From: Platanthera guangdongensis
Taxonomy: Eukaryota > Streptophyta > Magnoliopsida > Asparagales > Orchidaceae
Direction of reading: 5' to 3'
Assembly (NCBI GenBank): GCA_039583875.1
Contig: CM077162.1
Span: 171,387,220-171,451,219 of the forward strand
Length of the DNA: 64,000 nucleotides
Within the stretch, counting starts at the first letter, position 1. Every line of letters begins with the position of its first letter. Shown one piece after another: positions 54,859 to 64,000 of this stretch. Made by a program: the position numbers and the translations under genes. The notes beneath the pieces were generated by a model that saw only the letters and a list, made by a program, of their open reading frames with translations, was not told the origin of the DNA and searched no databases.

Positions 54859-57047
54859 ATGGGTTCAGGAGAAAATCATAAGGAACTTGGTTCCATGAAG
54901 TTGCCCATATGCAGGAAGGAAATCTTTGGAATATGGAAAGAAAGGGTCAGATTGTTTATGGAAGCATCTGATCCAAGAATATTTATAACTATTAAGGAAG
55001 GGCCTTATATTCCAATGAAAGTCTCAGTTCTTGATGCTAATCAGAGGACACCAAAAAACTTTTCAGAAATGACTAAGGATGAGATTATCTTGGCTACTAA
55101 GGACAAGAGAGCTCAGAATATTATAGTGAGTGCCAAATATGACTCAACATTCCAAAATATGATTCACTGTAAAACCTCCAAGGAGATGTGGGACACATTG
55201 ATAGTCTACATGGAGGGATCAAAAGAAGTTAGATAAGATAGAAAGTCAATACTTAATCAGGAATATGAGAGCTTCAGACAAAGTAAATCAGACAGCACCA
55301 TTGAATGTTACAAGAAGTTCCTCAGAATTGTGAATGAACTAATGTCATATAGAAGGGTATTTAGTACATATGAGTTGAATGATAAATTCCTTAGATCTTC
55401 GACTAAGGATTGGGACACCAAGATTTGTGCCATCAGGAAAGTGGCCAGACTGGCAGAAATCTCTCCTCCAATACTATTTGGCAAATTGCTTTCTTATGAA
55501 ATGCAACTCATGGCCAGAAAGGAGGAAGAGAAAAGTACTAAAGTTGACCATAGAGAAAAGTCAGTGGCCTTCAAGGCAGAAGCCACAAGAAAGGACAGGA
55601 GGATGTCTCCATCTCCTCCTAAGAAAGCTGCAGAAGTGATCTCTGAAAGTTCTGATAGTCACACCTCAGACAGCAATCATTCTGATGAGGACTTTGCTGG
55701 CTTCACAAGGCAGTTTTAGAGATTTTTGAAGAAGAAGCAGTGGATAACTAAGCCATCCTCCTCTCTGTCCAAGGATGAATATTATCAGAAAAGGAAGTCA
55801 TCTAAAAAGGACAAGAGTAGGTCAAAACCTAGCAAATCAACAACTACAAAGATTGTGTGCTATTGCTGCAACAGACCAGGACATATAGTAGCTGATTGTC
55901 CAGACAAAAGAAAGGAATCTGCAGATAAGAAGAAGTCTCAGTATAAGAACAAGAAGGAGAAATCCCTTGTAGCTAAGAAAGAGAAAAGATGGGCAGATCC
56001 ATCATCTTCAGATTCTAAATCTGTTGCTGAAGCTTATATAGGTCTGTTTGCAACAGAAGAAGAGAATGAGTTCTTGCAACTGCTGGACTCAATAAATTGA
56101 ACTGAAGATCATCAGTGTAAAGGGCTGATGGCCCTGACTGATGAAGATCACTGCCAGGATCAGCCTGGTCCAAGTAAGGTAAAAAGCTTATCTGAAGATT
56201 CTGATTATTTCACTGGCTCAGAATCAGAAGCATCTGCATCAAGAGATGTGGATGGATCTGAATCGGAAGGAGATATTCATCAACTTATAGATGAATATGG
56301 TGATTTGCTGTAGGCATTTAAGAGATGCAAAAACCTGACTAAAATTCAGGCTAAGGAAATTGCAGCTCTTAAGTTGGCTGCATCTAATTCAGAGAAGCTG
56401 CTGGATCAGAAGATGAATGAGATTGCCAAGCTGAAAAAATAACTGTTATTCAGATGAGAATAATCACATTCAAGAGTGATCAAATCAAAAGTCTGGAAGT
56501 CAGACTTCAGAAGGAAAAAGATCTAGCGGCTAATTTCTCTAAGCCAAAATCTATCCTACCCTTAATTGATGACTTTGTGTCTCAAAAGGGTAAGGCATGA
56601 TTGGGTTTTAAGGGAAATACTAGGGCAGCTAATTTCAAAAGAAAAAGAAAAGCTTTAGTTAAGCCACTTGTCTTTAATCCCCCTATTGCTCTCAAAAAAG
56701 TGAAACAGCATACCAATAGTAATGATCATGATATCATACATGGTCATGGTAAGCCTGACCTTCTGAATGACAAGTGGTATCTAGCACTCAAGCAAAGAAA
56801 CACTGTACCTACAATATTAAGAACAGCTGACAGCAAAGCTGTTAAAAATGTACCTAAAAATAGGTATAATAGATATGAGTGCTGGTGTTGTGGTAAGGTT
56901 GGACACTTTGCCATTGACTGTTGGCATAACTCTAGTATCAGGATGAATGCCAGCTTACCTGGAAGAAGGGCTGCTACAAATTATGCAAAATTTCAGTCTA
57001 ACCTGAACCAAAGACCCAATAACAATTTGGGTTTTAAGGTTAAGTAA
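54859..57047 (+). pseudogene. gag: COP-B gag, Sirevirus-like, with two zinc knuckles
   Basis: ATG at 54859 opens 'MGSGENHKELGSMKLP', followed by 'IFGIWKERVRLFMEASDP', 'TSKEMWDTL', 'YELNDKFLRSSTKDWD' and 'ILFGKLLSYEMQLMARK'. Zinc knuckle 1 'CYCCNRPGHIVADC' lies near 55857; an acidic serine-rich and then helical section follows; zinc knuckle 2 'CWCCGKVGHFAIDC' lies near 56880. Stops at about 55236, 55719, 56100, 56313 and 56440 split it. A Gag with a long C-terminal extension and two CCHC boxes is also seen in COP-A. Confidence 0.85.
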
Positions 57048-57051
57048 TTAT

Positions 57052-57295
57052 TTGTTGCAGATATGTCCAAGTGGTCATGCCCCTTTATGGTACTTGGACA
57101 GTGGATGTTCCAGACATATGACTGGAACAAGAGGATTGCTGAAGGATTACTCACCCATATTGAATGGACCTAAAGTAATCTTTGGTGGTTCTGAAAAAGA
57201 AGTCATCAAAGGGTTTGGTAACATTTCTAACAGCTCAATTAATATCACACAAGTGGCTTATGTGAAGGGTTTGAAACATAACTTGATAAGCATAA
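57052..57295 (+). pseudogene. COP-B protease, cut by COP-C
   Basis: 'WYLDSGCSRHMTGTRGLL' contains the catalytic Asp-Ser-Gly of copia protease, then 'VIFGGSEKEVIKGFGN' and 'VAYVKGLKHNLISI'. The reading breaks at 57295 where the COP-C LTR begins; the next expected words ('SQLCD', present in COP-A at 9589) would lie beyond the window. The protease motif itself is intact. Confidence 0.9.
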
Positions 57296-59412
57296 TGAAA
57301 GATATGGTACCTAAACACCTAGAGGGGGGGGGGGGTGAATAGGTGACCTAATCCTTTTTAAACTTTAATGGCAGCAATCAGTTATATCACAGAAAACTAA
57401 CTAGTTTATCACAACAAACACAGCAATAATCACAGCACAGCATACATAATGGTTTATAGTGGTTCCCCAAGATATGGGTACATCCACTTTCCCCCTTCGC
57501 CTATCTAGCAGTGTACTAGATTCGGCCAAACTCTTCCACTGTCTCAGAACCCAAATTGGTTCTTACACCTCAGGCTCAAGGCCTTACAACTCAGCTTTAT
57601 CCCAAAGCCTACACTCAGCCAATCAAGGCCTACACTCAGCCAACCAAGGCCTACACTCAGCCAATCAAGGCCTACACTCAGCCAACAAGGGCCTACACTC
57701 AGAGATCTCAATCTCCTACACTCAGGCTCTCAAGCCCTACCCCCAGCCTTTATAATTATAGGCTTACAATTCTCTCAGATCCAAAGGATCCTACAAGTTA
57801 AAAATGTATTACAGATATTAACTCTACAACTCCGAAATAAAGAGGGGAGTTGAGAGTTTCTTGATGAATTCTTGGAAGAACTCAGCTGGATCCAATCTGA
57901 CTTAGCTTTCTTCAAAGCTTCTTGAGTAGAACTGAATAAGACTGAATCCTCCTGCAGTTGTTCCTTGAACTCTGCCACTTAAGATCCAGAATGAATCTGA
58001 ATCCTTCTTCTCAGCCTAGTTCCAGAGGCTGATTTCTTGGATGGAGCCCTCTCTCTCCAACTTCTTAGATCTGCACTTGGACTGCAAGATCTTCTTTTGT
58101 TGATACTCTTGGTACCACTTTGATAACTTGTTCTTCAACAATGTGATCCACTTGAACAACTATCTGACCAACAGTTTCTGTAAACTGTAGGTGCCTATTT
58201 ATAGGCCTTCTTCATGGTAACCGGCTGGTCCGGTCCATAACTGACTTCTGATATCTCTGACAGGTGCTGTAGACCGGCTGGAATGGCAGCTGTCAAGTCA
58301 TCCAGTCATTTCTTGAAAATCTCTAACTGTCTGTAAGTGTCGAGACTTTCTGTCTTTAAGTGTCGACACTTATAGTCCAAGTGTCGACACATGTTGTGTA
58401 AGTGTCGACACAAGTCTATAAGGTGTCGACACAACTCCTTGTATGTCTCGACACAGATTCTTCTGCATGTGTCGACACTGAAATTGTGTGTCGACACAAG
58501 TACTTGTTCTTCTAGCTTTTGCTGAATTCTTCTAAGTGTCGACACATCTCCTTTGTGTCGACACAACTTCTTGTGTTGAATCTGTCAAGTGTCGACACTG
58601 CTTCTTGGTGTCGACACATAGTCTTCAATGTCGATACTTGCTGAGTGTCGACACAGCTCCTTGTGTCGACACACCTTCTTCTTGTTGAGACTTCAGCTGA
58701 GTGTCGACACATTCCCTTAGTGTCGACACTTGTACTTAGAATTTTTTTGTTGATCTTTCTGATCTTTGCTAAGTGTCGACACAGCTCCTTGTGTCGACAC
58801 TTTCTTCAAGTGTAGAGTCTTTAGCTGAGTGTCGACACATTGTGCTGGGTGTCGACACTTACTTCATGTGTTGACTCTTCTGGTTGTGTGTCGACACATT
58901 GTGCTGGGTGTCGACACATACTTCAAATGCTGACTCTTCTGTTGAGTGTCGACACATTGTTCTGAGTGTCGACACTTTAACTTAGTCTCTGCAGACTTTT
59001 GCTGAGTGTCGGCACAGCTCCAAGTGTCGACACTTTCTGGTGTAGACACAGCTTCACTGGGTGTCGACACAGCTCCTTGTGTCGACACTTTTTGTCTGCA
59101 CTTTCCTTCACTAAGTGTAGACACAGCTACAAGTGTCGACACTTTCTGTCTGGTGTCGACTCTGCATCCCAGGTGTCGACACAATGACTCCAAGTGTCGA
59201 CATTGCTTGTCTGGGTGTCGACACAAGTCTTCTTAAGTGTCGACACTTTCCCTCTAGGTGTCGACACATGGACTTAGAAACTTTTTGCTTCAGTCCAGTG
59301 ATTACTTAACCTGCACAAGTAAACTCAACATACATCAAATACATTATGATGTATATCATTGAGTTAGGTGAGGCTTCTTCAAATCAGGTACATTTGACCA
59401 ATGTACCCAACA
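57296..59412 (-). mobile_element. COP-C 3' LTR (GTGTCGACAC family)
   Basis: On the minus strand it begins TGTTGGGTACATTGG at 59412, after a polypurine tract, and ends 'ggtaccatatctttca' at 57296. Length 2117 bp. It has the palindrome array (58330-59270), TATA box (58195-58203, minus) and minisatellite (57605-57700), like the two solo LTRs. The expected TSD on this side is 'cataa' (57291-57295). The 5' LTR lies right of 64000. Confidence 0.93.
58330..59270 (-). repeat. GTGTCGACAC palindrome array in the COP-C LTR
   Basis: About thirty palindromes in the same order and spacing as in the solo LTRs at 11172 and 35440. Compared with them single motifs are changed ('gtgtagacac' near 59116, 'gtgtcggcac' near 59008). 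Reading frames through it are repeats of CRH, VST and VDT and are not genes. Confidence 0.92.
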
Positions 59413-59713
59413 ATCTCCCCCTATTTGGAGAAGTCATAACCCTTAGTCAATGATATACACCATCCATAATTAAAAATTACACAATGATGTAAAGCAGATT
59501 ATATTCAGTAGGGTAAACATAAACATGTAATAATTCACACATGTATACACATTCATCATTTCAGAACAAACAAGAAATAGATACATTCACAGAACAATCA
59601 TGAAATATATTTATCATATATTGTTCTAACATTTTTCTTATACATTTTCAGTAGTTTACAAAAATGTGTTACATTTAAAAGATCACAAAATAATCTTCAA
59701 GTAAAATCTTAAT
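59413..59713 (-). other. Polypurine tract and 3' non-coding part of COP-C
   Basis: The minus strand has 'aaatagggggagat' directly before the LTR at 59413-59426, the plus-strand primer. Left over to 59713 is AT-rich sequence without a gene. Confidence 0.85.
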
Positions 59714-62551
59714 CTATTTCTGGTCTGGTTCCTTGATAACTATGCCTTTGCCAGGTTGGACTTGAGCTTTGACAGGGGCTTCAGCAGTTTCAGCAACAGC
59801 AGGCTTCTTGCCTTTTAGATCTTTCTTTTTGAGTTCTTCTGTCTTGATCTTCTGCCTCTCAAAGTAGTGATATGGCTTAGGGAAGTACTTGCTAGGCTCC
59901 ACTGTAGTAGGAGGTAGCTTTCCCATCTTAGCCTTCCTTCTATACTGAACTATTGCTTCCTGCCTGATCTCATGCTTTCTCCATTCAGCTTCAGAAAATC
60001 ATTTGTTTCTGTCATGAGTATTGTCCTTGGCAGCTTTCTAGGCAGTTAAAATTATATTCCTAGAGGTAGGGCTCCACTGTTCAAAATCTGGCCTTTGTTC
60101 TGCTTGTTCCCTAAACCTCTTCTTGGACAACCTTGTCTCTTCTTCCTTCTGTAATGCCTCTTGCATGGCTTCAGATATAGATTGAACAACCTTTTCAATG
60201 TGGACATTGTCCTTGCCCCCAGATGGGCTGTACATGGTCTGTACCTCAGCATGAATCATTTCAAAGTCTGCAGGTGGATAAATGACCTGAGCTACTTCTG
60301 GTTGCTCACCTCCAAGATAGGCAGGGTTAATGCCTGATTCAGCAACATCTTGGTCATCACACAGAGGAGGGTATCCAAGTGTAGCCCTGATTGAATTTGA
60401 TATCCATTTTGCATGATCAGAACTTGCCTTGACTAACACTCTCTCCCCCTTTATGACTTCTCTAGCCATGTGATCTCTGACATCATCCTTTTGAAATCTG
60501 ATCTGACTATCCAAGTATCTGATTCCATCTTTAAAGTAAGGTTTTAGCTTTTGAAGTTGTTCAGATATGACCTTCTGGGAGGCTTGGATAGCAGTCTTTA
60601 CAGCAGAAATTTCTTCCTGGAATACTTTATCAAAATCAGCTTTAGCAGCAGCAGTAGATGTAGAAGGTTCAGCAGCCTTGGTCTTCAACTCAGTGACTAT
60701 AGCATTATGGGAGGCAGTCAAATTGTCATTCATTCTTAATTGATTCTCAAGAACATATCCTTGTTTCAATGCTATATCATCCACCTGTGCCTTGATCTTT
60801 TCTTGGTGTGTTGCCAAATACACCACTGCATTTCCACCTTTGTGGAAGCAATCAGTCATTTCCTTTTTGTTAAGGTTCATTTCAAACCTTATAGACTTTA
60901 TATCTTGGGCAAGATCAAACTGTAATGATCTGTGCCCTGCATCAACATAAGCCTCAATGGCTTTTCTTTGTTCATCCATTTTAATCTGTAGTGCAATCAG
61001 TAAAGCACTATAATCAACTGTTGGAGCTTGTTGAACTATAGGCTGTGGGGCTATAGATTGCAGAGCTTTCTTATAACTTTGACTTCTCCTTTTAAAAACA
61101 TACAGTTTCTTCTTCTTAGCCCTAGCACTCTCCTCATCTTCAGAGGCAGAAGTGCTGGCTATGTCAACCCTATCCTTAGGGCTTGGAGGTTTGTCAGCTT
61201 GCACATCAGGTGCCTTCTCAGTTTCCAGCCTAATAGGCTCTTCCAGATCTTGTACTTGCTCCCCCTCAGCAGCAGCAGTATCTCTTCCAGCAGCTTCTTT
61301 GTCCATGTCAAAATCAGCTTGATCCAGATTTAGAAATAAATCTTCCATGGTGAACTCTTGAGGTGATTGAGCTGGAGACATTCTTTGCTCTTCAACTTCT
61401 GGATCAGGAATTTCTGGAACAACAGATGTGTCTTTGATAACAACATCTGGTTCTTGACTATGCAGCTGAGTTTGCTGAGGAACATCAGACAAATCAGCAT
61501 CTTCTATAAGATATTCTAAAGTATTGAGGTCAGTGAGTACCTCTTGGATGATCGTGGTTGCTTGCTCACTGTTCAGTGTAGATGGTTCTTCTACAACTAG
61601 AGGCTCCCCCTGGCTTTGATCCTTGTGGATGGGGCTAGCTTGTGGTAGCTCTCCCTGGATCTCAGCAGTCTCTTGAGCAGCAGGGGTCTTCTCTACAGCC
61701 TCTTCCTCATGATCATCAGGAGTGAAGACAACATGTTCTTCACTCCCAGAACTACTGGAAGACTCTTGTTCCACTGGAGCAGTTTTTCTCTTTTTCTTTG
61801 GAGGAATCTCCTTCTCAGTTACTGTCTTCTCTGGGGTTGGTATTTCCTTGGACAATACCCTGTCCCATCTTGAAAAGATCCTTAGATCCATTTTCCTCAT
61901 GTGGTTGATCTTGTTTCCTGCAGCAGTATTCATTACCTCTGGTATGGTACCAGCTAGGTAGAGACTAATGATCCTGCCCAGATTGGGCTTCTTCAAGCTC
62001 TCCTTAATCTTCTCATAAACCACTGTAGACCAATCTGTTTTCAGAGTGAATATTATCCTTGTCATGATTTCAAACATATAGGCAGACACTCTGTCATGCC
62101 CTCCAGGCTTGCTGAGTAAGACTTTTCCCACAATCTCAGACATGAACTTCCCTTGATTATTCATGCCTTTCCTATTGAAAACAGAACCTATCTTCATCTT
62201 TGGATCAAGACCACACCAGGTTAAAGCTTCCCTGGTCTTTGAAGCAGTAACCTCTTCTTCATCTTGAGTTTTTGGTAGCTGGAGTACCTTCCTCAGACTC
62301 TTTGGTGAAACCTTGACCTTAGTTCCATGAACTCTGGATTTGATTCTGAATCCAGATTCATCTACTGCAGCTCCATTAAGGAATTCAAGTACTTCCTTCT
62401 TCCAAATCTTTGTAGGTTCAGACAAGAGATATTCTAGTCCAGAATCGCCGACGAGAGTTACAACCGCCTTGATTTCTGCATCTGCATCGTCGAACGCGCC
62501 GCGCACAAGCTCATAACCCTCGTTAACGTTCTCCTCAAGCTTAGGAGCCAT
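59714..62551 (-). CDS. COP-C env-like ORF (837 codons open, about 945 originally)
   Basis: ATG at 62551 to a stop at 60038 gives 837 codons. The same frame continues after this TAG and a second stop near 60000 to 'GKGIVIKEPDQK' and a TAA at 59714, so about 945 codons is the likely ancestral length. Residues 1-240 look globular ('IWKKEVLEFLNGAAVDESGF', 'KVLQLPKTQDEE', 'NHMRKMDLRIFSRWDRVL'). About 245-480 is acidic and low-complexity, with 'SSSSSGSEEH'. A basic patch 'AKKKKLYVFKRR' follows, then a long helical, probably coiled-coil region to about 730. No signal peptide or transmembrane segment is evident, so the name env-like rests on position between RNase H and the LTR, as in Sireviruses. 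A homologue is at 14397-16804. The function is unknown. Confidence 0.75.
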
Positions 62552-62574
62552 TAGGGTTTGTAGAAGTTGTCTTT

Positions 62575-63040
62575 AGAAAAGAGAGGTGTCGACACAGTAG
62601 TTTTGGTCTCGAAACTTTGAAAGCGTGTCGACAAACAAAGACAGAACCCTATTTATACCTTTCTGATTTTTAAGATGAACAGGCGGGACAGCTAACTTAA
62701 AATGTGTCGACACTGGCTATAAGTGTCGACACTGACTTATAATGTCTCGACACACATGTGTCGACACAAGTTTAGTCAACAGATTTTATGTGTCGACACT
62801 TGATTATGTGTCGACACAACATAACTCGACACATTGTCGAGACTTTACTTAGAAAATTCTGAGTAAAACATAAGTGTCGACACCATATTGGATGTGTCGA
62901 CACCTACTTGTCATGTGTCGACATTAACATTCTGAAGTGTCGACACCAACATCCTGGATGTGTCGACACCTTTTTCCTGAAGTGTCGACACCACTATTCT
63001 GTGTCGACATAGACTTGTCTATGTGTCGACACCTTTTTAC
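62575..63040. repeat. GTGTCGACAC array upstream of the env-like ORF
   Basis: About twelve exact GTGTCGACAC palindromes and several near copies ('tgtctcgacac', 'gtgtcgacat') in non-coding sequence between the RNase H end (63065) and the env-like ATG (62551). Spacers do not match those of the LTR array. 'ctatttatacc' near 62649, read on the minus strand, gives a TATA-like TATAAATAG between most of the array and the ORF start. Confidence 0.85.
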
Positions 63041-63064
63041 TTAGCCAATTTTAATTCTGTAAAC

Positions 63065-64000
63065 TTATTCTAAGTTTATCATTCCTAGTTCAATTTTGAA
63101 TCTATTGAACTTAGCTTCTTCTAGGGGCTTAGTAAACATATCAGCTATCTGATTATCTGTTTTAACATATTCAAGTAAAATATCTTCTCTTTCTACATGC
63201 TCCCTAAGAAAATGATATTTAATTTCAATATGTTTAGTTCTACTATGTGATACAGGGTTTTTAGCTATTGAAATAGCACTTGTAGAATCACAGAAAAGTG
63301 GAGTTCTACTTACCTGAAATCCATAGTCCTCTAGCTGATGATGTATCCACAGAAGTTGAGCACAGAAACTTCCTGCAGCCACATATTCTGACTCAGCTGT
63401 GGAGATAGCCACACTGGTTTGCTTCTTGCTACTCCATGAAATTAGTCTCCCACCTAGGAATTGACAGGTTCCAGTAGTGCTCTTTCTATCCTCTTTGCAT
63501 CCTGCAACGTCTGCATCTGAATAACCTGTTAGATCAAAATCTCCATTCCATAGGGTACCAGAGGCCTAGATAGGGAGTGCCCTTTAGATATCTCAATATT
63601 CTTTTGACTGCAGGCAAATGAGACTCTTTAGGGCAGGCTTGATACCTGGCACAAATACATGTAGCATACATAACGTCAGGTCTACTAGCAGTCAAGTATA
63701 ATAGGGAGCCAACTATCCCTCTATACAAGGTTTCATCTACAGGTTTCCCTGCATCATCCTTGCTAAGAGACATACTTGACCCCATAGGAGTCTTCATGGT
63801 GCTGGATGAATCCATACCATACTTCCTTATGAGTTCTAGGGTGAACTTGGACTGATATATGGATAAACCACTTTCAGTCTGTTTAACTTGGAGACCCAAG
63901 AAAAACTTCAACTCTCCCATACTACTCATCTCAAACTGACCTTGCATAAGTTTTGCAAACTTTTTGCAAAGGCTGCTTTCAGTAGACCCAAATATAATGT
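63065..64000 (-). pseudogene. pol: COP-C reverse transcriptase C-terminus and RNase H (one frameshift, runs off the window)
   Basis: Minus reading: 'MQGQFEMSSMGELKFFLGLQ', 'YQSKFTLELIRKYGMDSSS', 'GSLLYLTASRPDVMYATCIC', 'LPAVKRILRYLKGTPYLGLW' (RT end), then a frameshift near 63545. After it come 'CKEDRKSTTGTCQFLGGRLI', 'SSKKQTSVAISTAESEYVAA' and 'HIEIKYHFLREHVEREDILL' (RNase H), ending 'ELGMINLE' at 63065. Apart from the single frameshift both domains are well preserved. The rest of pol, gag and the 5' LTR lie beyond 64000. Confidence 0.88.

Noticed and set aside
61028..61961. Plus-strand open frames opposite the env-like ORF (hydrophobic, leucine/serine-rich)
   Set aside because: They are antisense shadows of the acidic low-complexity part of the minus-strand ORF; the apparent membrane-like segments are a codon-complement effect.

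Overview
The window is plant nuclear DNA made almost entirely of nested LTR retrotransposons. I found no host protein gene and no functional rRNA or tRNA gene. The evidence is long LTRs (about 1.8-5.3 kb) with TG...CA-type ends, primer-binding sites matching initiator-tRNA-Met, polypurine tracts, 5-bp target-site duplications (TSDs), and Ty1/copia (Sirevirus-like) and Ty3/gypsy (chromovirus/Tekay-like) proteins. A large, repeat-rich angiosperm genome fits; the species cannot be told.

Layout. 1-4560: a base-level mosaic of an antisense copia pol and a sense sequence colinear with 12.7-16.7 kb, most likely an assembly consensus artefact. 4967-7029: copia LTR. 7030-19138: an old plus-strand Sirevirus-like element (COP-A: gag, pol, env-like ORF, polypurine tract, 3' LTR) interrupted in its RT by a solo LTR (11172-13285, TSD GTTAG). 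19139-20261: remnants of three older elements. 20262 to about 52994: a minus-strand gypsy element (GY2) whose reading frame is broken by three dated insertions: GY1 (23013-34473, TSD AAGCA, LTRs about 1% diverged), a solo copia LTR (35440-37545, TSD TGATC), and a block from 37637 to 51615 (flanked by AAATA) holding GY3 and a large palindromic cluster of tRNA-like and 5S-like short repeats. 52995-57295: COP-B, a plus-strand copia element, itself interrupted by COP-C, a minus-strand Sirevirus-like element that runs off the right edge.

Three patterns stand out. First, both GY1 and GY3 have a GT-AG intron of different length (95 and 130 bp) at the same codon and phase exactly between gag and protease. 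Splicing restores one gag-pol frame in each although the frame offset differs, so retained versus spliced RNA could set the Gag to Gag-Pol ratio. Second, unrelated copia and gypsy LTRs carry dense arrays of short palindromes built from TGTC/GACA or TCGA cores (for example GTGTCGACAC and GACACGGCCGTGTC), mostly upstream of a TATA box. In COP-C and COP-A the family-specific motif appears again just before the env-like ORF. Third, the 48.6-51.6 kb cluster joins tRNA-headed and 5S-headed repeats that share one body sequence in a head-to-head and tail-to-tail inverted arrangement.

Most coding regions are decayed. The exceptions are GY1 (two nonsense changes seen, both at tryptophan positions) and the 837-codon env-like ORF of COP-C.
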